A stretch of DNA of 38,903 nucleotides, taken from Methyloterricola oryzae (lineage in GTDB: Bacteria > Pseudomonadota > Gammaproteobacteria > Methylococcales > Methylococcaceae). How positions within the stretch are numbered: position 1 is the first letter of the stretch; every line of letters starts with the position of its first letter. A program made the position numbers and the translations under genes. Where the stretch lies: assembly GCF_000934725.1 (NCBI RefSeq), contig NZ_JYNS01000024.1, forward strand, positions 1-38,903, given 5' to 3'. Below, piece by piece: positions 17,514 through 25,154 of this stretch. Under the pieces are notes generated by a model that ran no database searches, was not told where the DNA came from, and saw only the letters and a program-made list of their open reading frames with translations.

Positions 17514-18491
17514 ATGACACATATCAAGTACAAAACTGACAGCTTTCCCTTGGGCGAGAACCAGTCGGTGCTTGATTGTCTCACCGGTCACGGCGTGCCT
17601 GTCCCTTTTTCCTGCCGTAGCGGAGCGTGCCAGACCTGTCTGATGCAGGCCACTCGCGGAACGCCGCCGGAGGAAGCCCAGCGCGGGCTGAAGGACAGCC
17701 TGAAGCTACAGAATTATTTTCTTGCTTGTGTCTGCCATCCGCGGGAGGACCTTGAAGTCGCCCTGCCGAGCGATGACAGCCAGGCATCCGTGCCAGCCAC
17801 CGTGCGCGGCCTCAAGCTGCTCAACGACGAGATCATGCAGGTGGTGCTGCAGCCTCATGCGCCCATCGAGTACCGGCCCGGCCAGTTCATCAACCTGTTT
17901 CGCACCCAAGCCTTAGGGCGAAGTTACTCTATTGCCAGCGTGCCGGAGGAAGACGAGGATATCCATTTGCACGTGCGCCGCTTGCCCCAAGGACGCGTGA
18001 GCGGCTGGGTGCACGACGAACTGCGCACGGGAAAGACCGTGCAGGTGCGCGGCCCGGCTGGCGACTGCTTCTACGTGCCTGGCAGGGCGGAGCAAGGTCT
18101 ACTGCTGATCGGCACGGGTTCCGGGCTCGCGCCCCTGTACGGCATCATCCGCGATGCGCTGCGTCAGGGGCATTCCGGGCCCATCCGGCTCTTTCACGGC
18201 AGCCGCGACCGGCGGGGGCTCTACCTGATGGGCGAGTTGAACGACTTGGTGCGGGAATATACCAATTTCGATTACGTACGCTGCCTGTCAGGCCCCGATG
18301 TCCCGCATGGCTATGCCGGGGGACGGGCGCACGACGTGGCCCTGCAGGAGCAGCCCGATCTCAAGTCCTGGCGCATTTTCCTCTGCGGGCACCCGGACAT
18401 GGTGAATGCCGCCAAGCGCAAGGCGTTCCTGGCCGGCGCGTCCATGAAAGACATTTATGCCGATGCCTTCAATGTCAGCCAATCCACCTGA
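17514..18491 (+). CDS. Ferredoxin-domain FAD/NAD(P)H oxidoreductase
   Basis: Soluble electron-transfer flavoprotein of 325 residues. N-terminal plant-type [2Fe-2S] domain: ligands C34, C39 and C42 in SCRSGACQTC and a fourth in LACVCHP near residue 72. FAD-binding domain (about 95-190): the flavin motif RSYSIAS and GRVSGWVHDEL. NAD(P)-binding domain (about 195-315): LLLIGTGSGLAPLYGII, LFHGSRDRRGLYL and IFLCGHPDMVNAAK. This is the architecture of phenol-hydroxylase or methane-monooxygenase reductases and of CDP-deoxyglucoseen reductase. Placed 101 bp after the globin gene, it is the plausible reductase for that globin. The ATG at 17514 has only a weak ribosome-binding site. Its real partner could also be RIC or another oxygenase. 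Confidence 0.9.
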   Translation: MTHIKYKTDSFPLGENQSVLDCLTGHGVPVPFSCRSGACQTCLMQATRGTPPEEAQRGLKDSLKLQNYFLACVCHPREDLEVALPSDDSQASVPATVRGLKLLNDEIMQVVLQPHAPIEYRPGQFINLFRTQALGRSYSIASVPEEDEDIHLHVRRLPQGRVSGWVHDELRTGKTVQVRGPAGDCFYVPGRAEQGLLLIGTGSGLAPLYGIIRDALRQGHSGPIRLFHGSRDRRGLYLMGELNDLVREYTNFDYVRCLSGPDVPHGYAGGRAHDVALQEQPDLKSWRIFLCGHPDMVNAAKRKAFLAGASMKDIYADAFNVSQST

Positions 18492-18520
18492 TCCTGCCGC
18501 GCGCAGGAAGGATGAGCTCC

Positions 18521-19246
18521 ATGTCTTATGCCACGGAAACGACCCTGCGCGATCTCGCCCTCGCCTATCCCGCGGCTCTGGGAGTGCTGGAGTTGCATCG
18601 GCTGGACTACTGCTGCGGTGGTCAACAATCCCTCGCTGAGGCCTGCGAGGGGGCGGGCCTCGACGCTGAACAGGTGCTTCTCGAGATCCAGGCGGTCAAG
18701 TCGGCCCAGCCAGTGAGCGTTGCCACCGACACTCTGGGCGCCCTCATGGCGCATATCGTCGAAACCCATCATGCCTTCACCCGCACCAGCCTGGCCCGCA
18801 TCGACCGGCTGATGGAGCGCGTGCTGCTGCGCCACGGCGCTGCCCACCCCGAACTGGCCGACCTGAATTCCTGTGTGCGCAGCCTGGCGGCCGACCTGGT
18901 GCCGCATCTCAGAAAGGAAGAGGAGGTCCTCTTTCCCTATGTCGAAGGCTTGGAGGGGCATGTCGCCCAAGGTACCGAACTCCCCACCGCCTGCTTCGGT
19001 TCGGTGGCGGCACCCATATCCGTCATGGGCCGCGAACACGAGGCCGTCGGCGACCTGCTCAAGCAGGCGCGTTCAATCACCCGGGACTACGCCTGCCCTG
19101 CTGACGCCTGCTCCAGTTTCAGTCTGCTCTACCAGGAACTGGAAGCACTGGAATCCGACCTCATGCGGCACATCCACCTGGAGAACAACATCCTTTTCCC
19201 GCGCGCCTTACGGCTTGCCGATGAGGTCCATCCTGGAGGAAACTGA
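18521..19246 (+). CDS. ytfE: Iron-sulfur cluster repair di-iron protein RIC (YtfE/ScdA/DnrN)
   Basis: Hemerythrin-like di-iron protein that restores iron-sulfur clusters after NO or oxidative damage. The product is 241 residues. N-terminal ScdA_N domain: TTLRDLALAYPAALGVLELHRLDYCCGGQQSL region, with the invariant C31-C32 pair. The hemerythrin domain follows, with iron-binding His/Glu pattern in HIVETHHAFTR, LVPHLRKEEEVLFPYV, MGREHEAVGDLL and LMRHIHLENNILFPRA. ATG 18521 is preferred because AGGAAGG (18505-18511) lies 9 nt before it; the ATG at 18512 abuts that motif. It begins 29 bp after the reductase. Genes of this family are classical NsrR targets, which fits the adjacent nsrR. Confidence 0.95.
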   Translation: MSYATETTLRDLALAYPAALGVLELHRLDYCCGGQQSLAEACEGAGLDAEQVLLEIQAVKSAQPVSVATDTLGALMAHIVETHHAFTRTSLARIDRLMERVLLRHGAAHPELADLNSCVRSLAADLVPHLRKEEEVLFPYVEGLEGHVAQGTELPTACFGSVAAPISVMGREHEAVGDLLKQARSITRDYACPADACSSFSLLYQELEALESDLMRHIHLENNILFPRALRLADEVHPGGN

Positions 19247-19288
19247 GGCCCCAATCGACACATGCCGACTCAGGATGGATCTTGAACC

Positions 19289-19594
19289 GTGATCGAAGCC
19301 GTCGCGCCCGCCGATTTCATCCCCACCTTCGCGGTTTCCGCTGCTATCGTGCTGTTCGGGGCCGCCTATGCCGCCCTCTTCGCCTACTCTCGAATCCGCC
19401 CACGGCCCTGGCTGCATCTGGCGGCAGGGGTGTGCTACGCGGCCCTGGCCTTTTCCGTCCTGCTGCTCAGCCGCCTGGCCCACCTCGACGGCCCCTGGCG
19501 CATCGTCGCCGCCTTGATGCTGGCCGGCTACCTGGCGGCACCTTGGGCCATCTGGAAACTCTGCGTCGCCAGCCACGGCGAAGGAGGCGATTGA
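19289..19594 (+). CDS. Small three-helix membrane protein in the nor operon
   Basis: A 101-residue protein with a GTG start at 19289. It has three hydrophobic helices, roughly 12-33 (FAVSAAIVLFGAAYAALFAY), 42-62 (HLAAGVCYAALAFSVLLLS) and 70-92 (RIVAALMLAGYLAAPWAIW), joined by short loops. The SRIRPRP loop is basic, which puts it on the cytoplasmic side, and the tail is short. It lies 42 bp after RIC and 57 bp before norC, all on one strand, so is very likely co-transcribed. I do not recognise the family. A role in NorCB assembly or as a small accessory subunit is inferred from position only; the known accessory genes norD, norE and norQ are not in the window. Confidence 0.75.
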   Translation: MIEAVAPADFIPTFAVSAAIVLFGAAYAALFAYSRIRPRPWLHLAAGVCYAALAFSVLLLSRLAHLDGPWRIVAALMLAGYLAAPWAIWKLCVASHGEGGD

Positions 19595-19651
19595 GCCAGC
19601 GCCAAACCGGCCCCAGCGTCCCATCACAACGATGAAAAGAAGGAGAGCATG

Positions 19652-20257
19652 ATGAGCACAGACACGCCCCGATGGGCATCGGAAACATTCTGGAAGAAGG
19701 TCGCGATCTGGGTGACGGGGGGATCCTTCGTCATCCTGATCCTCCTCACCTTCGACTCCCTGTCCAAGACCCGGGCGGGCGGCGAACGGGTTCAGGCCTA
19801 CAGCGTCATCAACAAGGAGATCGACTACCGCTTGGACAGCGCCACGAACCGCTACCGTCCCGTGATCGGCAAGGACGCGCCCCTGTTCGGGAAGGCTTTG
19901 AGCGAGGAAGAGGCCGAGGCCCTGGTGAGCCTGGGCAAGAAGACGGTGCAATCCAAGAACTGCATGAACTGTCATACCTTGCTGGGCAATGGCGCCTATT
20001 ACGCGCCGGACCTGACCAAGGCCTGGCTGGATCCCAACTGGTCCAGTCCCGAGGAGCGCGAGAAGCTGATGCTGGCGTTTCTGCAGGATCCGGTTAAGAA
20101 CGCGGTCACCTTCACCTCCGGCCGCAGGATGCCCAAGCTTGGCATCACCGACGAGGAAGCCCGCGGCGTCGTCGCCTTCCTGAAATGGATGTCGGCCATC
20201 GACACCAACGGTTTCCCCCATAACTTCAAGACCCTGAACGCACAGGTGCAGCCATGA
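19652..20257 (+). CDS. norC: Nitric oxide reductase subunit C (NorC, cytochrome c)
   Basis: Membrane-anchored cytochrome c that passes electrons to NorB for reduction of 2 NO to N2O. From ATG 19652 it has 201 residues, longer than the usual 150 or so because of an insertion between the anchor and the heme domain. One N-terminal helix (VAIWVTGGSFVILILLTFDSL, about 17-37) is followed by a periplasmic domain with the heme c site C104-M-N-C107-H108 and the axial methionine M160 in GRRMPKLGIT. CHTLLGNGAYYAPDLTKAW and FPHNFKTLN are family hallmarks. AGGAG (19641-19645) is 6 nt from this ATG; the ATG at 19649 is an alternative. It overlaps norB by 4 bp. Confidence 0.96.
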   Translation: MSTDTPRWASETFWKKVAIWVTGGSFVILILLTFDSLSKTRAGGERVQAYSVINKEIDYRLDSATNRYRPVIGKDAPLFGKALSEEEAEALVSLGKKTVQSKNCMNCHTLLGNGAYYAPDLTKAWLDPNWSSPEEREKLMLAFLQDPVKNAVTFTSGRRMPKLGITDEEARGVVAFLKWMSAIDTNGFPHNFKTLNAQVQP

Positions 20258-21741
20258 TCGCCACGGTAGACAGTTCCCTTCAGAAAATGGACCGGGTCTT
20301 CGCCAGACTGGACAGCGCCCATCTCAACGGCGGCCAGCAACTGGCGGTGAAGTACTTCAGTGTCGCCATGGTGCTGTTCATTGCCCAGATGCTGTTTGGC
20401 CTGCTGGCCGCGATCCAGTTCATAGCCCCCGGCTTCCTGTTCGGCTGGCTGGATTTCAACGTCAACCGCATGGTGCACATCAACGCCATGGTGGTGTGGA
20501 TGCTCTACGGCTTCATCGGGGCGGTGTACTGGTTCCTGGAAGAGGAGAGCGGCACCGAGATCGTCGGCCTCAAGCTGGGGCAGATCGGCTTTTATGTGCT
20601 GACTGCCGCGGTAACGGTGGTGGTGCTGGTCTACCTGCTGATCCAGACCGGCCCCGGTAAGGACCTGAGCCTATGGCTGATCAACGAGGGGCGCGAATAC
20701 ATCGAGGCGCCGCGCTGGGCCGATATCGGCATCGTGGCGGTGATGCTGGTGTTTTTCTACAACGTCGCCGGCACCTTCGCCAAGGGTCGCTGGTCGGGAA
20801 TTTCCGGGGTCCTGACCCTGGATTTGGTGGCCCTGGCCGGCCTCTACCTGGCGGGTATGTTCTACGTCACCAACATCAGCGTGGACCAGTACTGGTGGTG
20901 GTGGGTGATCCACCTGTGGGTGGAGGCCACCTGGGAGGTGTTGGTGGGCTGCATCATGGCCTGGAGCCTGATGCACCTGCTCGGCGCGCGCCGCAAGATC
21001 GTGCAGACCTGGCTGTATATCGAGGTGGCCCTGATGTTCGGCTCGGGCATACTGGGGCTGGGGCATCACTACTTCTGGATCGGCACGCCGGACTACTGGT
21101 TTTCCATCGGCGGCTTCTTTTCGGCCCTGGAGCCCATCCCCCTGGTGGCCATGGTGGTGCATTCGGTCTACGACTCCGGGGTGCACAAGTTCAAGAACAG
21201 CAACCACCCGGCCCTGGCCTGGATCATCGCCCACACCTTCGGCAATTTCTTCGGCGCGGGCGTCTGGGGCTTCATGCACACCCTGCCGCAGATCAATCTC
21301 TACACCCACGGCACCCAGTGGTCGGCTTCCCATGGCCATTTGGCCTTTTTCGGCGCTTACGCCACCATCAACATCGCCTTCTTCTACCTGGCGGTGCAGA
21401 AGTGGCGCGGCAATGTCTGGATGGGCGGCGGGATGGCCGACGGCGGCTGGAAATGGAAGTGGGCGCTGGGCCTGCTCAATGTGGGGGTGATCGGCATGAC
21501 CGTGGCCCTGTTGATTGCAGGCTATGAGCAATCCTTCATCGAGCGGGCGGTGGAAGGCTCCACCTGGCAGGGTTATTTCGCCGCGCAGAACCACCCCTGG
21601 TTCCAGCAGGCCATGGTGTGGCGACTGTTGTTCGGCCTGGTGACCACCACGGGCGTCGGCCTGCTTGTGTGGGACCTACTCACCATCGGCCGCAATGAGA
21701 CCCGCACGGCCGAACTGCCGCAGGAGGCCGAACCGGCCTAG
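20254..21741 (+). CDS. norB: Nitric oxide reductase subunit B (NorB, cNor type)
   Basis: Catalytic heme b / heme b3-FeB subunit of cytochrome c-dependent NO reductase. At 495 residues with about 12 helices and no large N-terminal extension, it is the cNor form, as the adjacent norC also shows. Metal-ligand histidines are visible in MVHINAMVVW, GLGHHYFWIG, HTFGNFFGAG and SASHGHLAFFGAY; conserved glutamates are in VEATWEVLVG and FFSALEPIPLV. It begins in the ATGA overlap with norC, so translation is coupled. The stop codon shares a CTAG palindrome with the stop of the convergent gene. No norD/norQ follows, so activation genes must be elsewhere or replaced. Confidence 0.98.
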   Translation: MIATVDSSLQKMDRVFARLDSAHLNGGQQLAVKYFSVAMVLFIAQMLFGLLAAIQFIAPGFLFGWLDFNVNRMVHINAMVVWMLYGFIGAVYWFLEEESGTEIVGLKLGQIGFYVLTAAVTVVVLVYLLIQTGPGKDLSLWLINEGREYIEAPRWADIGIVAVMLVFFYNVAGTFAKGRWSGISGVLTLDLVALAGLYLAGMFYVTNISVDQYWWWWVIHLWVEATWEVLVGCIMAWSLMHLLGARRKIVQTWLYIEVALMFGSGILGLGHHYFWIGTPDYWFSIGGFFSALEPIPLVAMVVHSVYDSGVHKFKNSNHPALAWIIAHTFGNFFGAGVWGFMHTLPQINLYTHGTQWSASHGHLAFFGAYATINIAFFYLAVQKWRGNVWMGGGMADGGWKWKWALGLLNVGVIGMTVALLIAGYEQSFIERAVEGSTWQGYFAAQNHPWFQQAMVWRLLFGLVTTTGVGLLVWDLLTIGRNETRTAELPQEAEPA

Positions 21742-22265
21742 CGCCCGCTGCCCATGCGGCGCTGAATGTCCGCGTCCGAAGGGCCCGCCCCCGGCTGATT
21801 GGCCATGGGCGGGTTGGGCCTGTCGTGCGGACGCGGGAGGGGGCGGTGCGTCGGCACGAAGCCGCCGCGCCCGTAACCCCAATAGGGATAGTAACCGAGG
21901 GGGACGGCAGGCTGCTGGGATGTGGATTCCTGTTGCCGCGCCGCTTCCTCCGCCGCCCGCGCCTGGCGCAGCGCGGCTTCGGCCGCCACCTCCTTTGCCC
22001 TGATCTCCCGCTCCTCGAGCCTCAGCCATTCCGCCTCGCGCTCTTCCGCCAGGGCCCGTTCACGTTCCTCCTGCACGCGGGCTGCCTCCTCCTCGCTGGG
22101 TTGCGTGACATCGATCCGCGCCGGGACGCATCCGGAATAAGTCGATGGATCGGAAGTGTAAGCCAGTCGCCCGTTGGCGTCGGTGCAGCGGTAGACTTCC
22201 CCCGCCTGGACGGAACTCAGTAGCCACGGCAATGACGATAACGCGAAAGCATGCGCAAGGTTCAT
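21738..22265 (-). CDS. DUF4124-domain secreted protein
   Basis: A 175-residue exported protein. The signal peptide is MNLAHAFALSSLPWLLSSVQA, then EVYRCTDANGRLAYTSDPS, the DUF4124 signature (a short Cys-containing beta motif), with a second Cys in YSGCVP. Residues about 55-115 are a Glu/Arg/Ala-rich coiled coil, followed by a Pro/Tyr/Gly-rich tail (YYPYWGYGRGG, HRPLPRP). ATG 22265 follows GGTGAG and gives the proper signal peptide; a GTG 12 bp upstream is less likely. Function unknown; DUF4124 proteins are common in proteobacterial envelopes. It overlaps norB tail to tail by 4 bp. Confidence 0.85.
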   Translation of the reverse strand: MNLAHAFALSSLPWLLSSVQAGEVYRCTDANGRLAYTSDPSTYSGCVPARIDVTQPSEEEAARVQEERERALAEEREAEWLRLEEREIRAKEVAAEAALRQARAAEEAARQQESTSQQPAVPLGYYPYWGYGRGGFVPTHRPLPRPHDRPNPPMANQPGAGPSDADIQRRMGSGR

Positions 22266-22468
22266 GGTCTCACCCACCGCAGCGGACCGACACGTCGGTC
22301 AAACGCTGAACGTTGATATTGCAAGCACTGTCTTTAGTTTACAGCTTCGGTGCAGGCACTGCCGGAAATGTCCAAGGGGCGCGCGGCTTCATTTACAATG
22401 TGCGACTGCGTCGCCTTCCCCCTCATGTTATCCGCGCAGGGCGCTCAATCAATTGGAGTCGAGTCATC

Positions 22469-23536
22469 GTGAACAAGTTCTGGAGCGCCAAGGTCAGCGA
22501 GTTGACGCCCTATGTGCCGGGCGAGCAGCCCAAGCTGAACCATCTGGTCAAGCTCAACACCAACGAAAACCCCTATCCGCCCTCGCCCAGGGTGCTGGAG
22601 GTGCTGCGGCAGGAGGCCGGCGAGGCGCTGAAGCTGTACCCCGATCCCAACGGTACGGCGCTGAAGGAGGCGGTCGCCCGCCATTTCGGACTGCAAGTCC
22701 AGCAGGTGTTCGTGGGCAACGGTTCCGACGAAGTGCTGGCCCATGCCTTCGCCGCGCTGTTGAAGCACGAACGCCCTCTGCTCTACCCGGACATCACCTA
22801 CAGCTTCTACCCCGTTTACTGCGGCCTGTATGACATCGCCAGCGAGCGCGTGCCGCTGGACGAGAATTACCATATCCGCGTGGACGATTACCTCAGGCCC
22901 AACGGCGGCATCATCTTTCCCAACCCCAATGCGCCCACGGGCTGCATGCTGCCGCTGGCGGAGATCCGGCGGCTATTGGAGGGCAATACCGAGTCCGTCG
23001 TGGTGGTGGATGAGGCCTATGTGGATTTCGGCGGGGAATCGGCCGCGTGCCTGGTCAATAGCTACCCGAACCTGCTGGTGGTGCAGACCTTGTCCAAGTC
23101 GCGTTCCCTGGCGGGGCTGCGCGTTGGTTTCGCGGTGGGGGATGCGGGCCTGATCGAGGCCCTGGAGCGGGTGAAGGGGAGTTTCAATTCCTACCCGCTG
23201 GGAAGGCTGGCCATCGCCGGGGCGGTCGCGGCCATTGAAGACCAAGAGCACTTTGAAGTCACTCGCAAGGCTGTCATGCTCACCCGCGAACGTCTGACGA
23301 GCGGACTGGAAGGTCTGGGATTTCAGGTGCTGCCTTCCGCCGCCAATTTCATCTTCGCCCGTCACCCACACCACAATGGCGCAGCTCTGGCGGCGGCGCT
23401 ACGCGAGCGTCACATCATCGTGCGCCACTTTGCCCAACCGCGCATCGACCAGTTTCTTCGCATCACCATCGGCACGGAGGAACAGTCCTGCAAATTGGTC
23501 GAGGCGCTCGCGGAAATCCTTTCCCGATCAGCTTGA
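22469..23536 (+). CDS. hisC: Histidinol-phosphate aminotransferase HisC
   Basis: PLP enzyme that converts imidazole acetol phosphate and glutamate into histidinol phosphate in histidine synthesis. The start is GTG 22469 ([20 protein letters not shown]), chosen because the N-terminus matches the family and GGAG lies 11-14 nt upstream; the open frame extends 52 codons further but those residues are not HisC-like. Length 355. Motifs: [56 protein letters not shown], the Schiff-base lysine K210 in [15 protein letters not shown], and RITIGTEEQ. It stands alone here, away from other his genes, as is common when it is a second or stand-alone copy. Confidence 0.95.
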   Translation: MNKFWSAKVSELTPYVPGEQPKLNHLVKLNTNENPYPPSPRVLEVLRQEAGEALKLYPDPNGTALKEAVARHFGLQVQQVFVGNGSDEVLAHAFAALLKHERPLLYPDITYSFYPVYCGLYDIASERVPLDENYHIRVDDYLRPNGGIIFPNPNAPTGCMLPLAEIRRLLEGNTESVVVVDEAYVDFGGESAACLVNSYPNLLVVQTLSKSRSLAGLRVGFAVGDAGLIEALERVKGSFNSYPLGRLAIAGAVAAIEDQEHFEVTRKAVMLTRERLTSGLEGLGFQVLPSAANFIFARHPHHNGAALAAALRERHIIVRHFAQPRIDQFLRITIGTEEQSCKLVEALAEILSRSA

Positions 23537-23589
23537 AAGCGCAGCCTGGCGTGGGGCGGCCCGCGCCAGGCTTCACGGCGCGCCGTGGC

Positions 23590-24822
23590 TCAGAACCTGA
23601 CGACCACGTCCGTGGCGAACATGAACTGGCTCATGCGCTTGCCGGCGTCGAAGGCGTCGGCCTTGTCCGACCAGTCATAGCGCACTTCCGGGCGCACCGC
23701 GATCCACTTCAACGGCTTCCAGTTCACTCCCGCCGTCACTTCGTAATAGCTGGCGCCGATGCCGACCGGTATGCTGCCCGGGCGGTCGTTGAGACGGTAG
23801 CGAACGCCATCCTGATCACGGTTCCATTCGCCGCGCACGCCCACCGCGAAGTGCTCGTCGATGTCATAGAACAGGTAGTTCTGTATGCCGTACCACTTGG
23901 TGTCCTTGCCGTTGCGGGTCGGGTCGTTCTGCTGCACGCCGTAAGTATGTTGCAGTGTGTAGTGCAGGTGGTCGATGAACTCGTGCTCGTAGGTCAGGGT
24001 GTAGCGGGTCAGGTTGTCCTGATTGGAACTCTTGTCTCCGGTAACGATGGCGAAGGACGAGCCGATCTTCTTGTCGTCGCTGGTCCAGCCGAACTTGCCG
24101 AGGAAGTTCCAGTTGCTCATGTCCTGGTTGACGTTGTTCCAACCCATCACGCCGCCGCCGGTGATGGTGAAGTTGTCGTTGAGCGGATAGCTCAACAGCA
24201 CGCCGGTATGGGTGAAAGGCCCGTCCCAGGTGAAACTGTTGCTGCGGGAATAGAAGAAGTTGTTGGGTGACATCACCGACTCGATATTCGTCAGGCCGTA
24301 GAAGTGTCCGGCCTTGATGGTGAGGCCATTGCCCACCGGGGCGAAGATCTCCGCATACAACTGCGGCAGGGCGATCTGGTAGAAGCGCGAGGTGCCGTCG
24401 GTGATCAGTCGCTGGTCCCATTCGTCCGTGGACTGGGCGATGAAGGCGTCGGTGCCGTAGAGGAAATCGAAGCGGCCGCCGAAATCCCAACTGCTTCCCT
24501 GCTTGTCCACCTGGCGCTCGATATACAGGTAGATCTGGTTCACCTGGGGCTCGGAATCGCGGTCATTGAGACCCACCGGGCCGTTGAAGCCGTCGGGCGA
24601 ACTGTTGTTGTTGTAGCTGATGCCGGCGTCCACCCAGCCGCCAATCGTAATGCCCAGGTTCTTCATGAACTCCGGTTTGTTGGCGGAAGGAAAGGCCGCT
24701 TCCCAGGCGCCCTCGGTTTCCGACAGCGGTTTGGCGGCATCGGCGGGGCCGCAATAGCCGGCCAGGGTCAGTGCCCCGGCGGCGAGAGCCGCAGTGGCGG
24801 CGTGGATCTGCTGCTTGTTCAT
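23590..24822 (-). CDS. Outer-membrane beta-barrel porin (BBP2-like)
   Basis: Predicted outer-membrane channel of 410 residues. An N-terminal signal peptide (about 1-29, ALAAGALTLAGYCGPADA) is followed by alternating amphipathic strands rich in Gly, Asn and aromatic residues, and the chain ends VVVRF with the C-terminal Phe recognised by the Bam complex. GITIGGWVDAGISYNNNS, FGGRFDFLYGTD, KAGHFYGLTNIESVMSP and TGVLLSYPLNDNFTITGG match porins of the BBP2/outer membrane beta-barrel superfamily. GGAG lies 8 nt before the ATG. The leader is long (about 175 bp from the candidate promoter) and contains two palindromes. The substrate is unknown; 53 bp separate it from convergent hisC. Confidence 0.88.
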   Translation of the reverse strand: MNKQQIHAATAALAAGALTLAGYCGPADAAKPLSETEGAWEAAFPSANKPEFMKNLGITIGGWVDAGISYNNNSSPDGFNGPVGLNDRDSEPQVNQIYLYIERQVDKQGSSWDFGGRFDFLYGTDAFIAQSTDEWDQRLITDGTSRFYQIALPQLYAEIFAPVGNGLTIKAGHFYGLTNIESVMSPNNFFYSRSNSFTWDGPFTHTGVLLSYPLNDNFTITGGGVMGWNNVNQDMSNWNFLGKFGWTSDDKKIGSSFAIVTGDKSSNQDNLTRYTLTYEHEFIDHLHYTLQHTYGVQQNDPTRNGKDTKWYGIQNYLFYDIDEHFAVGVRGEWNRDQDGVRYRLNDRPGSIPVGIGASYYEVTAGVNWKPLKWIAVRPEVRYDWSDKADAFDAGKRMSQFMFATDVVVRF

Positions 24823-24869
24823 GGCGCAACTCCTTGATCGATTTCAGCGTTCTAGCGCCCGGTCGGGCT

Positions 24870-24898
24870 ATCCCGCGCGCGGGATCACACCCGGGTGT
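24870..24898. repeat. Two adjacent perfect palindromes in the porin leader
   Basis: A 16-bp palindrome (24870-24885, ATCCCGCG / CGCGGGAT) and a 12-bp palindrome (24887-24898, ACACCC / GGGTGT) are separated by one base, 48 bp upstream of the porin ATG. Each could bind a dimeric regulator. As RNA they could form only weak, loop-poor hairpins, so DNA binding is more plausible. Confidence 0.6.
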
Positions 24899-24995
24899 AT
24901 CCGGGGTTTCGTGGCACGTTTTCGCGTGCTCTTATGTGGAAGCGGAGCCGTGTCGGTGGGTTCGTCACGACGCCGCCTTCTAGTGTTACGGTCCC

Positions 24996-25023
24996 AGTCT
25001 AGCATTTTGTGTTTTGTTTGCAA
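24996..25023 (-). promoter_or_regulatory. Candidate promoter of the porin gene
   Basis: On the minus strand TTGCAA (25023-25018) is followed after 16 bp by TAGACT (25001-24996). It lies in an AT-rich patch about 175 bp upstream of the porin ATG. The same 332-bp divergent gap must hold the gpmI promoter, for which only a TATAGAAT-like sequence near 25110 is seen. Confidence 0.4.
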
Positions 25024-25154
25024 CAGATTTCGATATAAATGCAACACCGTGTTCCTCGGGTGCAAGGGACTGTCTTCCCGGGATCGACTACGCGGCTCCC
25101 GGTAGCGGGTATAGAATACAAGTCCTTCATTCTTCTCCCTCCCAGTGATGCCCT

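Noticed and set aside
20671-21594. 307-codon open frame antisense to norB
   Set aside because: norB is certain; the antisense product is His/Gly-rich and without a plausible start context.
20254-21741. Quinol-dependent qNor
   Set aside because: The protein lacks the long N-terminal fused domain of qNor and norC is adjacent, so it is the cytochrome c-dependent form.
24915-24930. Sigma-54 promoter (TGGCAC-N5-TTGC) upstream of gpmI
   Set aside because: TGGCAC is present near 24912, but the bases at the -12 position are CGCG.
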